The notes beneath the pieces were generated by a model that made no database searches, was not told where the DNA came from, and saw nothing but the letters and a program-made list of their open reading frames with translations. Below, piece after piece: positions 1 to 13,000 of a stretch of 64,000 nt of DNA. This DNA comes from Dryomyza anilis (lineage: Eukaryota > Arthropoda > Insecta > Diptera > Dryomyzidae). The position numbers and the translations under genes were made by a program. The stretch covers positions 868,001 through 932,000 of the forward strand of contig OX638134.1 in the NCBI GenBank assembly GCA_951804985.1, written 5' to 3'. Numbering within the stretch: position 1 is the stretch's first letter; every line of letters starts with the position of its first letter.

Positions 1-3000
1 TTATCTTCTTGATGTCGACGGGACGCTTGATGATCTCGTAGTAATCAGGCAGACGTTGCCGCGAGGGCAACTTCATGAACGGCTCCGACAGCGTGCGTCC
101 ATCCTCGTTCGTGTATTTCACGACAGCGGACATGATTTTGTTCATTTGCTTCTTCAGCGGCTTGTCGACGCTCTGTTTGCGACGGCGTTTCAAAATAACC
201 GAATCGTCGTCCGATTCCTCTTTGCGATTCTTGCGCCTGCGTCGCTTGCGCTTGGCGTCCTCATCCTCTTCTTCCTCCTCGAATTCGGCGCCGTCATCGA
301 TGGCCTTCAACCACTCCTTCTCGGTGAGGCTGTCGGTGTAGTCGACTTCTTTGCGCTGACGCGAACCGCGACCTTTAGAATTTGAGGAAATTAGAAATAT
401 TTTTATTAAAAGCAATATTTGCTGCACTTACCCAGTATAGTATCCTCGTCGTATGTGTGCCAACGCTCAACCTCGTCATCATCCTTTGTCAACCAATCGG
501 GCAACTCGGATTCGTCAATCAGACGCTCACGCCCCGGATGTATCTGCTGATCCTCTATCTTGCGATCATCATCCATCTTCTTAAAAAGCTCTAATTCGCC
601 CTCGCTGCGCGCAATCATCATGTTGACCACCTCGTCGTCGGGCACCTCGTTTTCCTCTTCCTCCTCGCCATCGTCCTGATGCAGAATCGTCTGCAAAAAC
701 TGCTGTCGCTCGCTGCCCGTTGACTTTTGATCGAACATGCCGGCCTGTATAACCTTCTCGTCCATGTTCAGCTTATAGCGCGCCGCCGCCAGAATGCGCT
801 CCTCCACGGAGTTGACTGTCATCAGACGCAGCACGCGCACCTCATTACGCTGCCCGATACGATGCGCACGATCCTGCGCCTGCAAATCCTGATGCGGATT
901 CCAATCGGAGTCGAAGATGACAACCGTGTCGGCCGTCTGCAAGTTGAGACCCAAACCGCCAGCGCGCGTGGACAGCAAGAATACAAAGTACTCGGAGCCC
1001 TTGGCGTTGAACTTGCGCAGCAGCTCACCACGATCCTCCGCCTTTGTGGTACCATCCAGACGCAAGTAGCCGAACTGGCGCCAACTCAAATAATCTTCGA
1101 TAATGGTCATGCACTGCGTCATCTGACAGAAAAGCAACACGCGATGGTTGCTCGCCTTGAGCTTGGGCAATATGCGATCTAGCAACTCAAACTTGCCCGA
1201 AACGCGATACAGATCAGGGCCGGAGACCTGACCATGGCCGCCTGTATGATCGCAAAACTTCTCCTCGATATGCTGAAACATGAAGGGATGATTGCAGAGC
1301 TTGCGCAATTGCACGATTGTGTTCATGAGCGCCTTGGCACCGCCCTTGCCTTGTTTGCCCTTCTCGGAGCCGTCTGTCAGCAGCACGCCCTTGCTCTGCA
1401 TGTGTTTGTACAGCACACGCTGCAGCCCGGACATGTCGCACTTGATGATGTACTCAACCTTGTCGGGCAACTGATGTTCGACCTCTTTCTTGAGACGACG
1501 CAGCAAGAATGGACGCAGCACTTTGTGCAGACGACGAATAATCAAAATGGTTTCTTCCTCGTTCAGTTCGACCTTTTCGCCGGTGGTGGCGAAGGGTGCA
1601 TTGAACCACTGCTCGAAGGTGGAGCAAGACTTGAAGATTGAGGGCAGCAAGAAATTCAGCAGCGCCCACAACTCGGGCAGCTTGTTCTGCAGCGGTGTGC
1701 CCGTGAGTAGCAAACGATATGGTGCAATGTAGTGCGTATTGAGTACTTGCGTCAACTTGCAGTGATGATTCTTCATGCGATGACCTTCGTCGATGATCAT
1801 GTACTTCCATTGGATCTTTGCAAGCACCGCCTTGTCTTTTATGACGTACTCGTAGGTGGTGAGCAACACGTTGAATTTTGTGGCGCGCATTTGATTCTGA
1901 AGGAGGCGTCGGCCCTGTGGGCTGCCCTTGTAGCTGACCACACTAACCGATGGCGCCCACTTCTCGAACTCCAGCATCCAATTTGGCAGAGTGGAGAGTG
2001 GTACGATGATCAAGAAGGGACCCATTACCTGAAAAGGATGAAATAAAAAAATATTAAAAAAAATGTTCACTAAAAATTCAATTTTTCACTCAAATTAAAT
2101 TTTTCACTAAAAAATTCTGCACTTTAATCCAATTTTCACTAAAACTTCAAGTTTTCACTAAAAAATAAAAATCCCCGAAAAATTCAAATTTTTCACTATT
2201 AAAAAATTAAATTTTTATTTTTAAATTTACCTTTTTTCGATCCATCAAATAGGTCACCAACGATATGGTTTGAATAGTCTTTCCCAGACCCATTTCGTCG
2301 GCCAAGATACCATTCAAATTGTTATTGTACAGCGATACCAACCACTCGAGGCCCTTGATCTGGTATTCTTTGAGTTGGCCATTGACCAAAATAGCGGACT
2401 GCTCGTAGACCTTCTCGTGCACAGTATGTGCAATGCTGTAATACGTTTGCTCCTCGGTACGATATTCGTCATCCTCAACTTTGGCCTTGTGCATGAATGC
2501 ATTTGGATCTGTATCATCTTTTGGCGCAGCGTCCTGGAAATGCAACACAAATAAAGTCACAATTAAAACGCAAAAAGTGACATTTTAACGAAACCTACCT
2601 CCATCGCCGCTTTTTTCTTTTCATACTCCTCCGCTTCTGCAGCCTGCTTTCGGCGGTCGCGCTCCTCCTTCTGCTGTTCATCCTCATCATCTGAATCGGA
2701 CTCTACCCAGTCCCAGCCAGGATGTTGCTCTAACCAGCGATGCAAATGCTTTAGCATCGGTGCCTCCTCGCCTGTCAGCCGCTGCCCGGTGGCCTGTTCG
2801 AGAACAGTGACACGAAAATCTGCCACAATAGAGCTCTCGTCGACATTGATGTATTCGCCGCTCATCAGCAGCTCCTTCTTGTACATCATCAGACGTTTGC
2901 TCTCGTCCTCCTTCTTTTTCTTCTGATCGTCTTTGTGCTGTTTCACCATCTGTGTGAGATTGCCAATGTATTCGTCGGTCTGCGACAGCAAGAAGGCCAA

Positions 3001-3973
3001 TCGCTTGTCCTTTTTCTGATCGATAAGCTTGCGGTAGCCCTCCTCATCCTCGGCCATGAGGCGACGCATACGCTCCTTTTCGATGCGCTCCTGTTCCTTC
3101 TTCTGTTCGCGTTCCGCATTCGCGTGGTAGTTCATGATGGACTTGTTGACTCGTGCAAGTTGAGCCTACGACAAAATGCACACCAAATTTTAATTTTTGA
3201 ATATAAATTTACAAAAAAAGGATTTTAGTTACTAAAATAGTAAAATTTAACGTCTTCCAAATAATACCTTGTTGTTGCGATGATATTCCTTAAAGTCTTT
3301 GCCATGCTGCAGCACGGCCGCAAGGAACTCCTGATGCTTTTGACGTCGTTTGCGCTCTGCCTCCAGCTTTTGCTGCTTCTCCAGCTTCTCGGTAGCGCGT
3401 GCTTCGCGCAGCCCCTGCCGTTTGGTGCGCTTGTAAGCCTTGATATTGACAGCTGTCTCGAGTGTAGTGTCGCGTCGCGTGCATTGCACAATCTCTGAGC
3501 GCAATTGCCGCTGAAAATTTAGCACACGTAACGCACGCAGCTCGATGGCGGCCTGCAAACGCAAATCTTCCGGCATAGTGGCCGGCAGACGCTGCAGCTC
3601 TTGCATGCGTAACGCAATACGCGAGGCTATGCGATTCTCGCGTTCCTGCAGCAGCGTTATGGGATCCAGACCGACTGGTTTCGCAACGGTGGTGATGCGA
3701 TTAGGCTTGGGCATTGGTTGTTGCTGTGGCGGCGGTGCACCTGCCTTGGGACCGGCCTGTTGCATAGGCGGAGCACCACCACCGGGTGGCGCTGAACCGG
3801 GTGCCATGCCTGGACGAATGCCTTGTGCCATTGTGGCAGGCATTGGCGCTGAAATTGGCGGCTGGCCACCACCCATCATCGGACCTGTGGGTTTACCGCC
3901 ATTTGGTGGCATTTGATGCGGATCTTGTGGTTGCGGTAAGCCTGCTGCGCCACTGGGAGGCATTTGTTGTGGC

Positions 3974-4005
<32 letters not shown>

Positions 4006-7000
4006 CGCATGTGGCGGCTGCATTTTAGGCGCGCCTGGTTGGCCATAAGCGCCCGCAGGCGGTGTGGGACATTGTGGCGGTACACCTGCTGCGCCGGGCG
4101 GCAACTGTTGCTGCTGCCCCGGAGGACCTGGCGGACCTTGCTGCCCCGCATGCATGCCTGGCTGTTGACCGGGCACTGGTAAACCTGCAGACTGTGGTGG
4201 TGGTTGCTGTTGTTGCTGCTGTTGCACTACATTAGCCTGCTGCAGCATTTGCTGCATTTGTATGGAAATTGGTTTGTTGCGCGCCAACTGACGGTAGACA
4301 GCAATTTGCGTGCGCAACATATTCACTTGATTTGCTGTCAGATGCTGATGCTTTGAGGTGGCGCGCATCGCCAGCAAGTGCGAGTAGCGCGGATCCTCTT
4401 GGAGACCCTTCTCCTCCATGGTGTCGATGGCACGTTGCAGTGCATTGAGATTTTCCTGACCGGCACGTTCGGCGCCGGGTGGTGGACCCTGGCCGGGCGC
4501 GGGAGGTCCCTGTAAAAGAGGGAGAGCGTGTGTGAGGTATTTTTTTAAGAGTTTGCACAAAAGACTTGATTTGAATAAACATTTCGGTAGTCAAATTAAC
4601 TACAACAACAGCCGCTGTCAGCCGTCAAGTCAAAGCAAATGTTAACAGCGAAGACGTTGATAAAAAATACAAGCTAAATTATTGAAACATTGAGATAACT
4701 TGTGGGCTAGTTGAACTACAGTTGGTCTGGAACGAATTTTTTCAAAAATGAATTTTTTGAATAAAAAATTATTATAAATTTGATCATTTTGTGAGATATT
4801 TAAATTTTTATGAAATTTTAGAAAATGTTTCTTATCACAATTTTAAGTTTTTGTGAGATTTATGTGAATTTTGTTTTATGGTTTCTATGCAAATTTCAAG
4901 TATTTTGTGAGAATTATGGGTATTTTGTGATAAGTGTAAATAACATCGCATTCATTTATTTTGTGATAAAAATGTAGTTTGTGATAAAAATGTATTTTTG
5001 TGACTATTATGAATATTTCGTAATATAATGGAATTACAAGCGATTTTAACGTAATTTGGTAGAATTTTAGCTATATTGTGAGAATTTGCTGAATATGAAA
5101 AGTGCATTATGCATATTAAATTCAAATTCTATCAAAACAAACCTATTTTTGAAAAAACATTTGAAATTGTTCATTTTCTAAAATGTTTCTAAAAGTACAT
5201 TTTATTATGACATTCTTGAATATGAGTAAGTATTTTGTGAGGATTTGTTTGTGGTTGCAAAAGTGCATAAAACAGTGATAGACAAACAAAATATTTTATA
5301 AAAACTTTAAAAAAAATGGTACAAATATAAAATATGATCTATGCTGCGAACTCAAGAGCTATCATCAAACGAGATTATAAATAACACTGTCGTCTTCTTG
5401 TGCTGATAATCAAGTGCATTGCATACCCTACATTAATTTCGACAAACGTTGATATATAAAATCGTAGACGTTTTGACATTATTTTTAAATATGCGACGCA
5501 CGGTGAACAAAAAAGCACTTTTTTTGAACAAAATTATATAACTTCAAAACAAATCGGTAGATTTCGTTGATTTTTTTTTTACTTAATAAAAAAAATGTCA
5601 GGGTATAGTTATGCTTTACAAAATGTCTTCTATTGATTCACAAAAGTTATGTAAAAATAATTTAACTTCGAGAATTTTGTGGAAATTTTTGACATGTGAT
5701 TTTTTAAAATCTGGAGCCAATATCGGTATGATTTATTTTTTATTTTTGACCACATTGATTATGATTAGAAAAAAGTTAGTGCGAACGAAGGATATCGCTT
5801 GCAGTCCTTGGTATAAATTTACAAAATGAGAAACAAATGTATAAAAAAATGGTAATTTTTGCCATGTAAATTCTCCTAATCCGGGAACGATATGGGAATG
5901 ATATATTTTTATTTTTTACCACATTGATTGTGATTAGAAAAAAGATAATGCGAACAGAGGATATCGCTTAAAGTCCTTGGAATAAATTTACAAAAAAGGC
6001 ACAAATGTATGAAATTAGAATAAAAAAGGTAATTTTTGACACGTAATTTATCCTAATCCGGGAAAGATATCGCTATGAATTTTTTTTTATTTTTCACCAC
6101 ATTAATTGTGATTAGAAAACAGTTAGCGCGTGTGAGGGATATCTGTAGGTTTAATTGATATACAATTTTTACACTAAACGCTTTAAATCAAATAAGTAAA
6201 TTTCTTACGAAAATGGTAGTATTTCACAACAATTTTCATGTAAACCGGAGCAAACCGGAAGCTACTTTTTTTACAGAATGTGTATTTTGTAATAGCCTAA
6301 ATACAATTTTAAGGATTTGAGAGGATATGCAAGGATATTTTAGTTATGTTCCAATATGTATTTCCATATATTTTTGTATGGAATGCAATTTGTTTCCTAA
6401 CTTTGAAGGCTCATATCTCTTAATCTGTTAATTTTATATGAAAAATGGTTACAGATTATTCTTAGTAGGTCTTTTACGTATGTAACAGTAAAAAAAAAAA
6501 TTGAAAATTTAAAAATAAAAAAATGGCGTTTTGTTCAAAAATTTCGTTATTTTGTTCACCGTGCGACGGGTCTAGTAACTTTTAATCGCATCGGGCTGTT
6601 TTAGTGAGCTCGCAGAATTACTCAACGTTTGACGAAGAACGAATGAAACTGGTTTTATTGTTTATAAATAATTTCAAACAATTGCAAATTGTATAAAACA
6701 CGTTAGTGAATTGTTTAGTCGTTTAGTAGCTGTGTATTACGTTAGACAGACAAGAGGCAGGCAGACAGTCAGCAGCAGCATAAAATAACTATTTAGATAA
6801 AATTCAATGACAACGATGGCGACCAATAGCAAAGAATTGATCGATGCCTATTATGAGTTTATTTATCCGCTGGCTGTGCGCGCGGGTGAAATGCTGCTCG
6901 AGGGCTATCAGAGCGAACGGCGGAAGCGTGTCAATATCAAGACAGACTTTTACGATGTTGTCACCGAGTATGACAACAAAATCGAAGAGTTTCTTATAAG

Positions 7001-10000
7001 TGAAATATTGAAAAAATATCCCGCGCACAAATTCATCGGCGAGGAAGATACGTCAACAAAGTGCAACAATGTAACAAAAGAGTTGACCGATGATCCGACC
7101 TGGATTATAGATCCCATTGATGGTACATCGAATTTTATTAAACAAATACCACACACTGTTGTCTCAATTGGTTTGGCCATCAATAAGGAGATTGTCTTGG
7201 GTTTGGTTAATAATCCAGTGCAACAGAAAATGTATTCGACCAAGTTGGGTCAAGGCGCATACTGCAATGGACAGCGCATACATGTGAGCGACTGTGAGAA
7301 AGTAAGTGAAGCGTCAAATATTTGTTAATTATTCTTAAATGAATGAATTGTGCATTAATTAATTGTTATGACTCTGGCTGTGTGTTACAGATGAATGACG
7401 CCAATGTGGCATACGAGGTCTCACTGCTACATGCTGCTAAAATACGCAACAAACATATAAAACGCATCTATCATATAGGAGCTTGTGCAAGAAGGTATAT
7501 TTTTATATTTTATGACTCTAAAATATTTTAATCAAAAGTGTCAGTTTGCAAAATTTAGTACTATAAAAATAATGATGAATTTGTGAAACTAAATTTATAA
7601 TATTCAACAATTGTCGTAGGATGTGAGATTTTTGTAGAATTTTAGAATTGTCTCCATAAAAAATTGAAATGGGGTAAACGGTAAAGTATTTGAATTGTAA
7701 ATAGAGCCCCCCGAATCCAAACGATATTTTAACGATACCGTTTATAGGCGCAAATTGTCGTTTTGGATAATCTATAATGGTACGAAAACGATAAAAAAGA
7801 ATCTTTCGAGAATGACATCGTTATTTTTGTATTTATACATATCGAGATGAATCGAAAATGGTTTTATTTTCGATTTTTGTCATTAGAGATATCGAGATGA
7901 TATCGTAAATGGTTTTATTTTCGATTTTTGTCGTTATAGATATCGAGATGATATCGTAAATAGTTTTATTTTCGATTTTTGTCATTATAGATATCGAGAT
8001 GATATCGTAAATGGTTTTATTTTCGATTTTTGTCGTTATAGATATCAAGATGATATCGTAAATAGTTTTATTTTCGATTTTTGTCATTATATATATCGCA
8101 ATAATATCGTAAATGATTTTATTTTCGATTTTTGTCGTTATAGATATCGAGATGATATCGTAAATGGTTCTATTTTTCTGTTTTTATCATTATAGATATT
8201 GAGATGATATCAGAAATGGTTTTATTTTCGAATTTTGTCATTATAGATATCGTAAATGGTTTTATTTTCGACAAACAAATTTTATTTATTCAGAAAATTG
8301 TTGGTTTTTGACAAAAATTCTGAAGAACACACAATTCAATTTTCAAATACATCGAGTTTTATATCGAACTGTATTGAATTAAAAAATTATCGTTAAATGG
8401 TATTAAAATTTATATTTCAACAAATTTGTTTTCTTTTTCCAGAATTCGATCTTTTTTTTGTAGAAACATATTTTTTTTCAAAATTTGTTTTTTTCCATAC
8501 CAAATGAACGAATTTCAATTGAAGATCTGTTCATGATATGTGCAACGAATGAAATTTAATTTTGGTTGTCCATTACTTGAATTCCAATAGTAAATAAATT
8601 TCAGAACATGACCGATAATAAAAGTATTCAATCGTTTCAAACCGTTCAAGTCATATAAAAGAAAATTCATGTTTGACTTTTTAGTCAAATGTTTAAATCG
8701 CCATCAAAACTAAATTGCAAAACACGTCCGATTATAAGAATTTTCTGAACTTGATAAATTAAAAACCATTTTTAAACATCGATTACTTTATAAGAATATA
8801 TTGTATAATTGCGATGACCATTATTTCAGTAGGACATACATATAACTTAAAAAATATATGAACTTCATATTTAAAACAGTTGATTAAGAACAACACAATA
8901 ACCTAGATATACATTTAAAGGGCCATGCCATGCCATTCTCCATGAATACACGGAAGCAGCCATGTACAAAATAACGTTCGAATCTCGCATGAGTTCACAA
9001 AAATCCAAAAAAGAATTTCTTCTCTAAAAAGAAATCAAAATTTGAACCTGAACGTATCAAATATACTTGGAAACTCTGTATTAACTCCCCTTCATTTATT
9101 TTATTCGATTGTATTACAGGGGTAACACAGGGGCAAAGTGTAATATGTTTTGAACCGCTTGTTTATTTCTTATTTAAAATTATAAAATAGATGAGATTTG
9201 CATTAAAGAAAAAAGTCTTTCAATGAGAATGTTAGAAACTCAAGTATAATAAAAACAAATATAAGAAGAACCATAGCAATATTAATGAAATAACAGATAA
9301 CATTTATACTAGTTGTACGCACTATGTGCGACCTATTTTGAATAAGACTTATGCAATGCATGGTGCTTTATTGTATTTGCATTAAAGCAATGCAAATCTA
9401 AATTACAACAAATAAAATAAAACAATAAAAAAAGATTTATATTATTACAAAACATTTTTAGTACATTTTCATTCAGACACTCTGTAATTAGAGTTTTATG
9501 AACAATAATAAAAAGTGTTGAGTGTTTTAGTTAATTGCAGCTTTGTCGAGATTATTTAGCAATGATAAATATTAAAATCTTAATTCAGATATTTTTGTGC
9601 TTTAAATAAATCGCAGTCATAAACAAAAATAATAAACGGGTTTTGCAACTGAGAAGCAGATACTTGAGAAAAGTAAATAAAAACCTATGAAAATATTTCA
9701 GACTAGTTGCTTATTCTTGCGTTGTGGATTCGCTTTGCTTGGTGGCCGCTGGAAATCTAGATGCTTTTCACATCGAGGATATGTACCCTTGGGATATGGC
9801 AGCCGGCTCACTGCTGATACGCGAAGCGGGCGGTGTTATAACGCATCCGTACGGTGGACCCTTTGATATTATGAAACCGGACTTGATTTGCGCAGGCACC
9901 GAAAAGTTGCGCAGCGAAATAGAGCAGTTGATACGCAAGGCGGACCAAGAGAAATCGGTCGGTGGCGAAGAGTAATGAAGAGAAATACGTAAAATCGGTG

Positions 10001-13000
10001 CCGCCCGCTTAACGTATAATATTTATATTAAATATATAATTACCTCTATATTTAATGAAAACATTTGAAAAAAGTTTTGTTTAATATAAAGTAGTATTTT
10101 TAAAATTTACTAAAAATTGTCAAATGTGTCACTCACTAACAGCTGCTTTAATGCATTTACAATAGAATGCTTAAAGCATTTCATGTGTGAAAGAGGTAAA
10201 AAAGCTTTAGAGCTTTAACCTAAACCAAGTACGGAGAGTGCTTTGTCGGAAGAGCGCACAAATTTGTTTAAATTTTATGTATTTTGATTATTTTTTAATA
10301 TCAACCGTTTTGAAATGATCAAAATTCTTTTTAAAGCTGTCTGCAATAATTTATTGCAAACTTCGTAGAGCTTTTTGTAGCCTGCATGTGGCAACTCTGT
10401 AGCAAGAATTTGACAGTCGAATTAAAGCGCTTTCATGCTAATGGAAAAAAACATGTTATACAATCGTAGTTATTTTCTCATATAACTGAAACAAAGCGCA
10501 GCGCTTTTAGCTTTAATAAATAGTTTAAGAAAGATCCACACACACACCGAGACACAGCGGCACTCTGACGCGTGAGTAGCTGACGAAAAGCTCATGACAA
10601 AGCGAAATTCTACAAACTAAAACACTATATAAAACACACGCATTGCTGAACTCAACGCCGACAGTCGATTTAGTTTCAATAAAACAACACAAACCCCCAA
10701 GAGTTGCAGTGCAAGCAAAAAAAAATAGAGAAAAAACCAACACAATATGGCGCACGTCGATGCAGAACAATTGGAAAAATACTATAATGTGGCCTTGACG
10801 TTGGTCACCAAATGTGGCCCTTTGATGCGTGAAGGTTATCAGAAAATCAAGGCGGACTATAAGGTCAAAAGCGCTTTCTTCGACCTGGTCACGGTGTACG
10901 ATAAACAAATTGAAGATCTTTTAATAGCCGGTCTGAGCGAACATTTTCCGGAATCAAAATTCATTGGTGAAGAGGAATCGGCTGCCAGTCAGCGTGAGGC
11001 AGTGCTTACAGATGAACCCACCTGGATTATAGATCCCATTGATGGCACCACCAATTTTATACACAAAATTCCACATTGCTGCATTTCGGTGGGTCTAACC
11101 ATTGGCAAAGAGCTAATGCTGGGCATTGTCTACAATCCGATTGCGAATGAAATGTATTCGGCATGGAAGGGACATGGTGCATATTTGAATGGACTGCCTA
11201 TAAAAGCGACAAATTGCACAAAGGTAAAGAGAAATTTGAAATTTTGAAATTTTGACCATTTAAAACTAGGTGGAGTTTTTTAAATTGAGTTTTTTTGTTG
11301 CCCTCTTGATTTAGTTTTATCAAAGTTTTTACTTTCTGATAAGATTTCCTACAGCTGATTAGTACAGCAAAAACTGATTTAGCCCAAAAGTGTCAAGCAA
11401 CCTAGGTCTAGGTGTATTTTCGTAAATTATATGCGATAAGGTGGTTAATATTATTACAATTGATAGAAAGAGCACGTAAATATGTTCGAAATAAAAGTGA
11501 AAACAAACTGTGAGAGCGACGTTTATTAATTGTAAACACTTGTAATAATTGTGTGCTTTAACTTAAATACTGTTGGCTTATACTCGAGTATTAAGTGATC
11601 AAATTGATAAGTTGTGCAAACAATTACTAAAATCTGCATAATTATGGTATGTGCTGTGCTATCTTTATGTGAATACTGCAAGCCGATAATTGTTCGCATA
11701 GCATATAAACAATTATAATATTGTTGAGGAATATTTTTTAAATTATGATAAAACTAGCTGAACCCGTTCACAGCGTTGCCCGTGATAAGTTTTTGTAAAT
11801 GCAAAATTATATCTTTTTAAATTACAGCCTCTTTGCTCTTTTTAGTGCCTACGTCGCCCGCTCACGTGCCACTCCCTTTGTCCAATCCCGTTCACTTTCT
11901 ACGTGAAGATTACAATGTTTAATATGATCATTTGTTTCGATTTTTACAACTCTACTCTTAGTATGTCAGGAGTTAAAGCAATTTTAATGTTTTGGTTATT
12001 TAAGAGGTGCCACGTCCCATGGTCCAATCTCGCCCATATTCTACGTGACGATTGGAATTTTAAATATGAACATTTGGTTCGATTTTTATAACTCTACTCT
12101 GAGTATGTCAGGATTTTAGCAAGTTTTAAAGTTTTGGTTATATGGGAGGTGCCACGCCCCGTGGTCAAATCCCGCCCATATTCTACGTGACGATTGGAAT
12201 TTTAAATATGAATATGGGAGGTGCCACGCCCCGTGGTCCAATCCCGCCCACATTCTACGTGACGATTGGAGTTTTAAATATGAACATTTTGTTCGATTTG
12301 TATAACTCTACTCTGAGTATGTCAGGATTTATAGCAATTTTAATGTTTTGGTTATATGGGAGGTTCCACGCCTCATGGTCCAATCCCGCCCACATTTGGA
12401 AAAATGATAAACATCCACAATATACATCATTGGGCTAAATTTCATGACTGTGGCTATCTTAAGTACACAGATATTTGCATTTCAAAATTCAAGCTTGCCA
12501 CGCCCATTTTTGTACCTTAGGGGGCGAATTTCAAAAAATCCCGCCTTAGTGCGCGCCTACGTCGGGAGATGAACACCCTGTCCAAATTTCATGTTCCTAG
12601 GTCTAAGGGTTTGGTCTGGGCGTTGATCGATCAGTCAGTCAGTCAATTAGGACTTGTTTTTTTATATATATAGATTATATATCTTAGTTATTTGCAAGCG
12701 ATAATGCACTGTGCTATTTTACGTTTTTTTTGAACAATAGTAAAATTTACCAAATGTAAAATGAGACTTTTAAATTCAATTTTTCAGTGCACGTTTAAAC
12801 GTAGTTTAAAAATTTCATCAAAACGCGCAAATGTTGTAAAATTTGACTGATAAAAGGACAATCAGTAGACAGTTAATTTGACATTTCAAATATTTGTTTT
12901 ATGTTGACTAGAGACGAAATTAACCCCCTTATTTTGTGAAACAAAACGAAAAGTGACGCGTCAAAAATCCCAGTGACAGCATTTGTTTACTTGTTAATTT

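Noticed and set aside
7833..8087. Minus-strand open frame with a 17-residue repeat
   Set aside because: It is the 51-bp satellite read in frame; 51 is divisible by three, so any stop-free unit gives a repetitive frame. There is no start context or homology.
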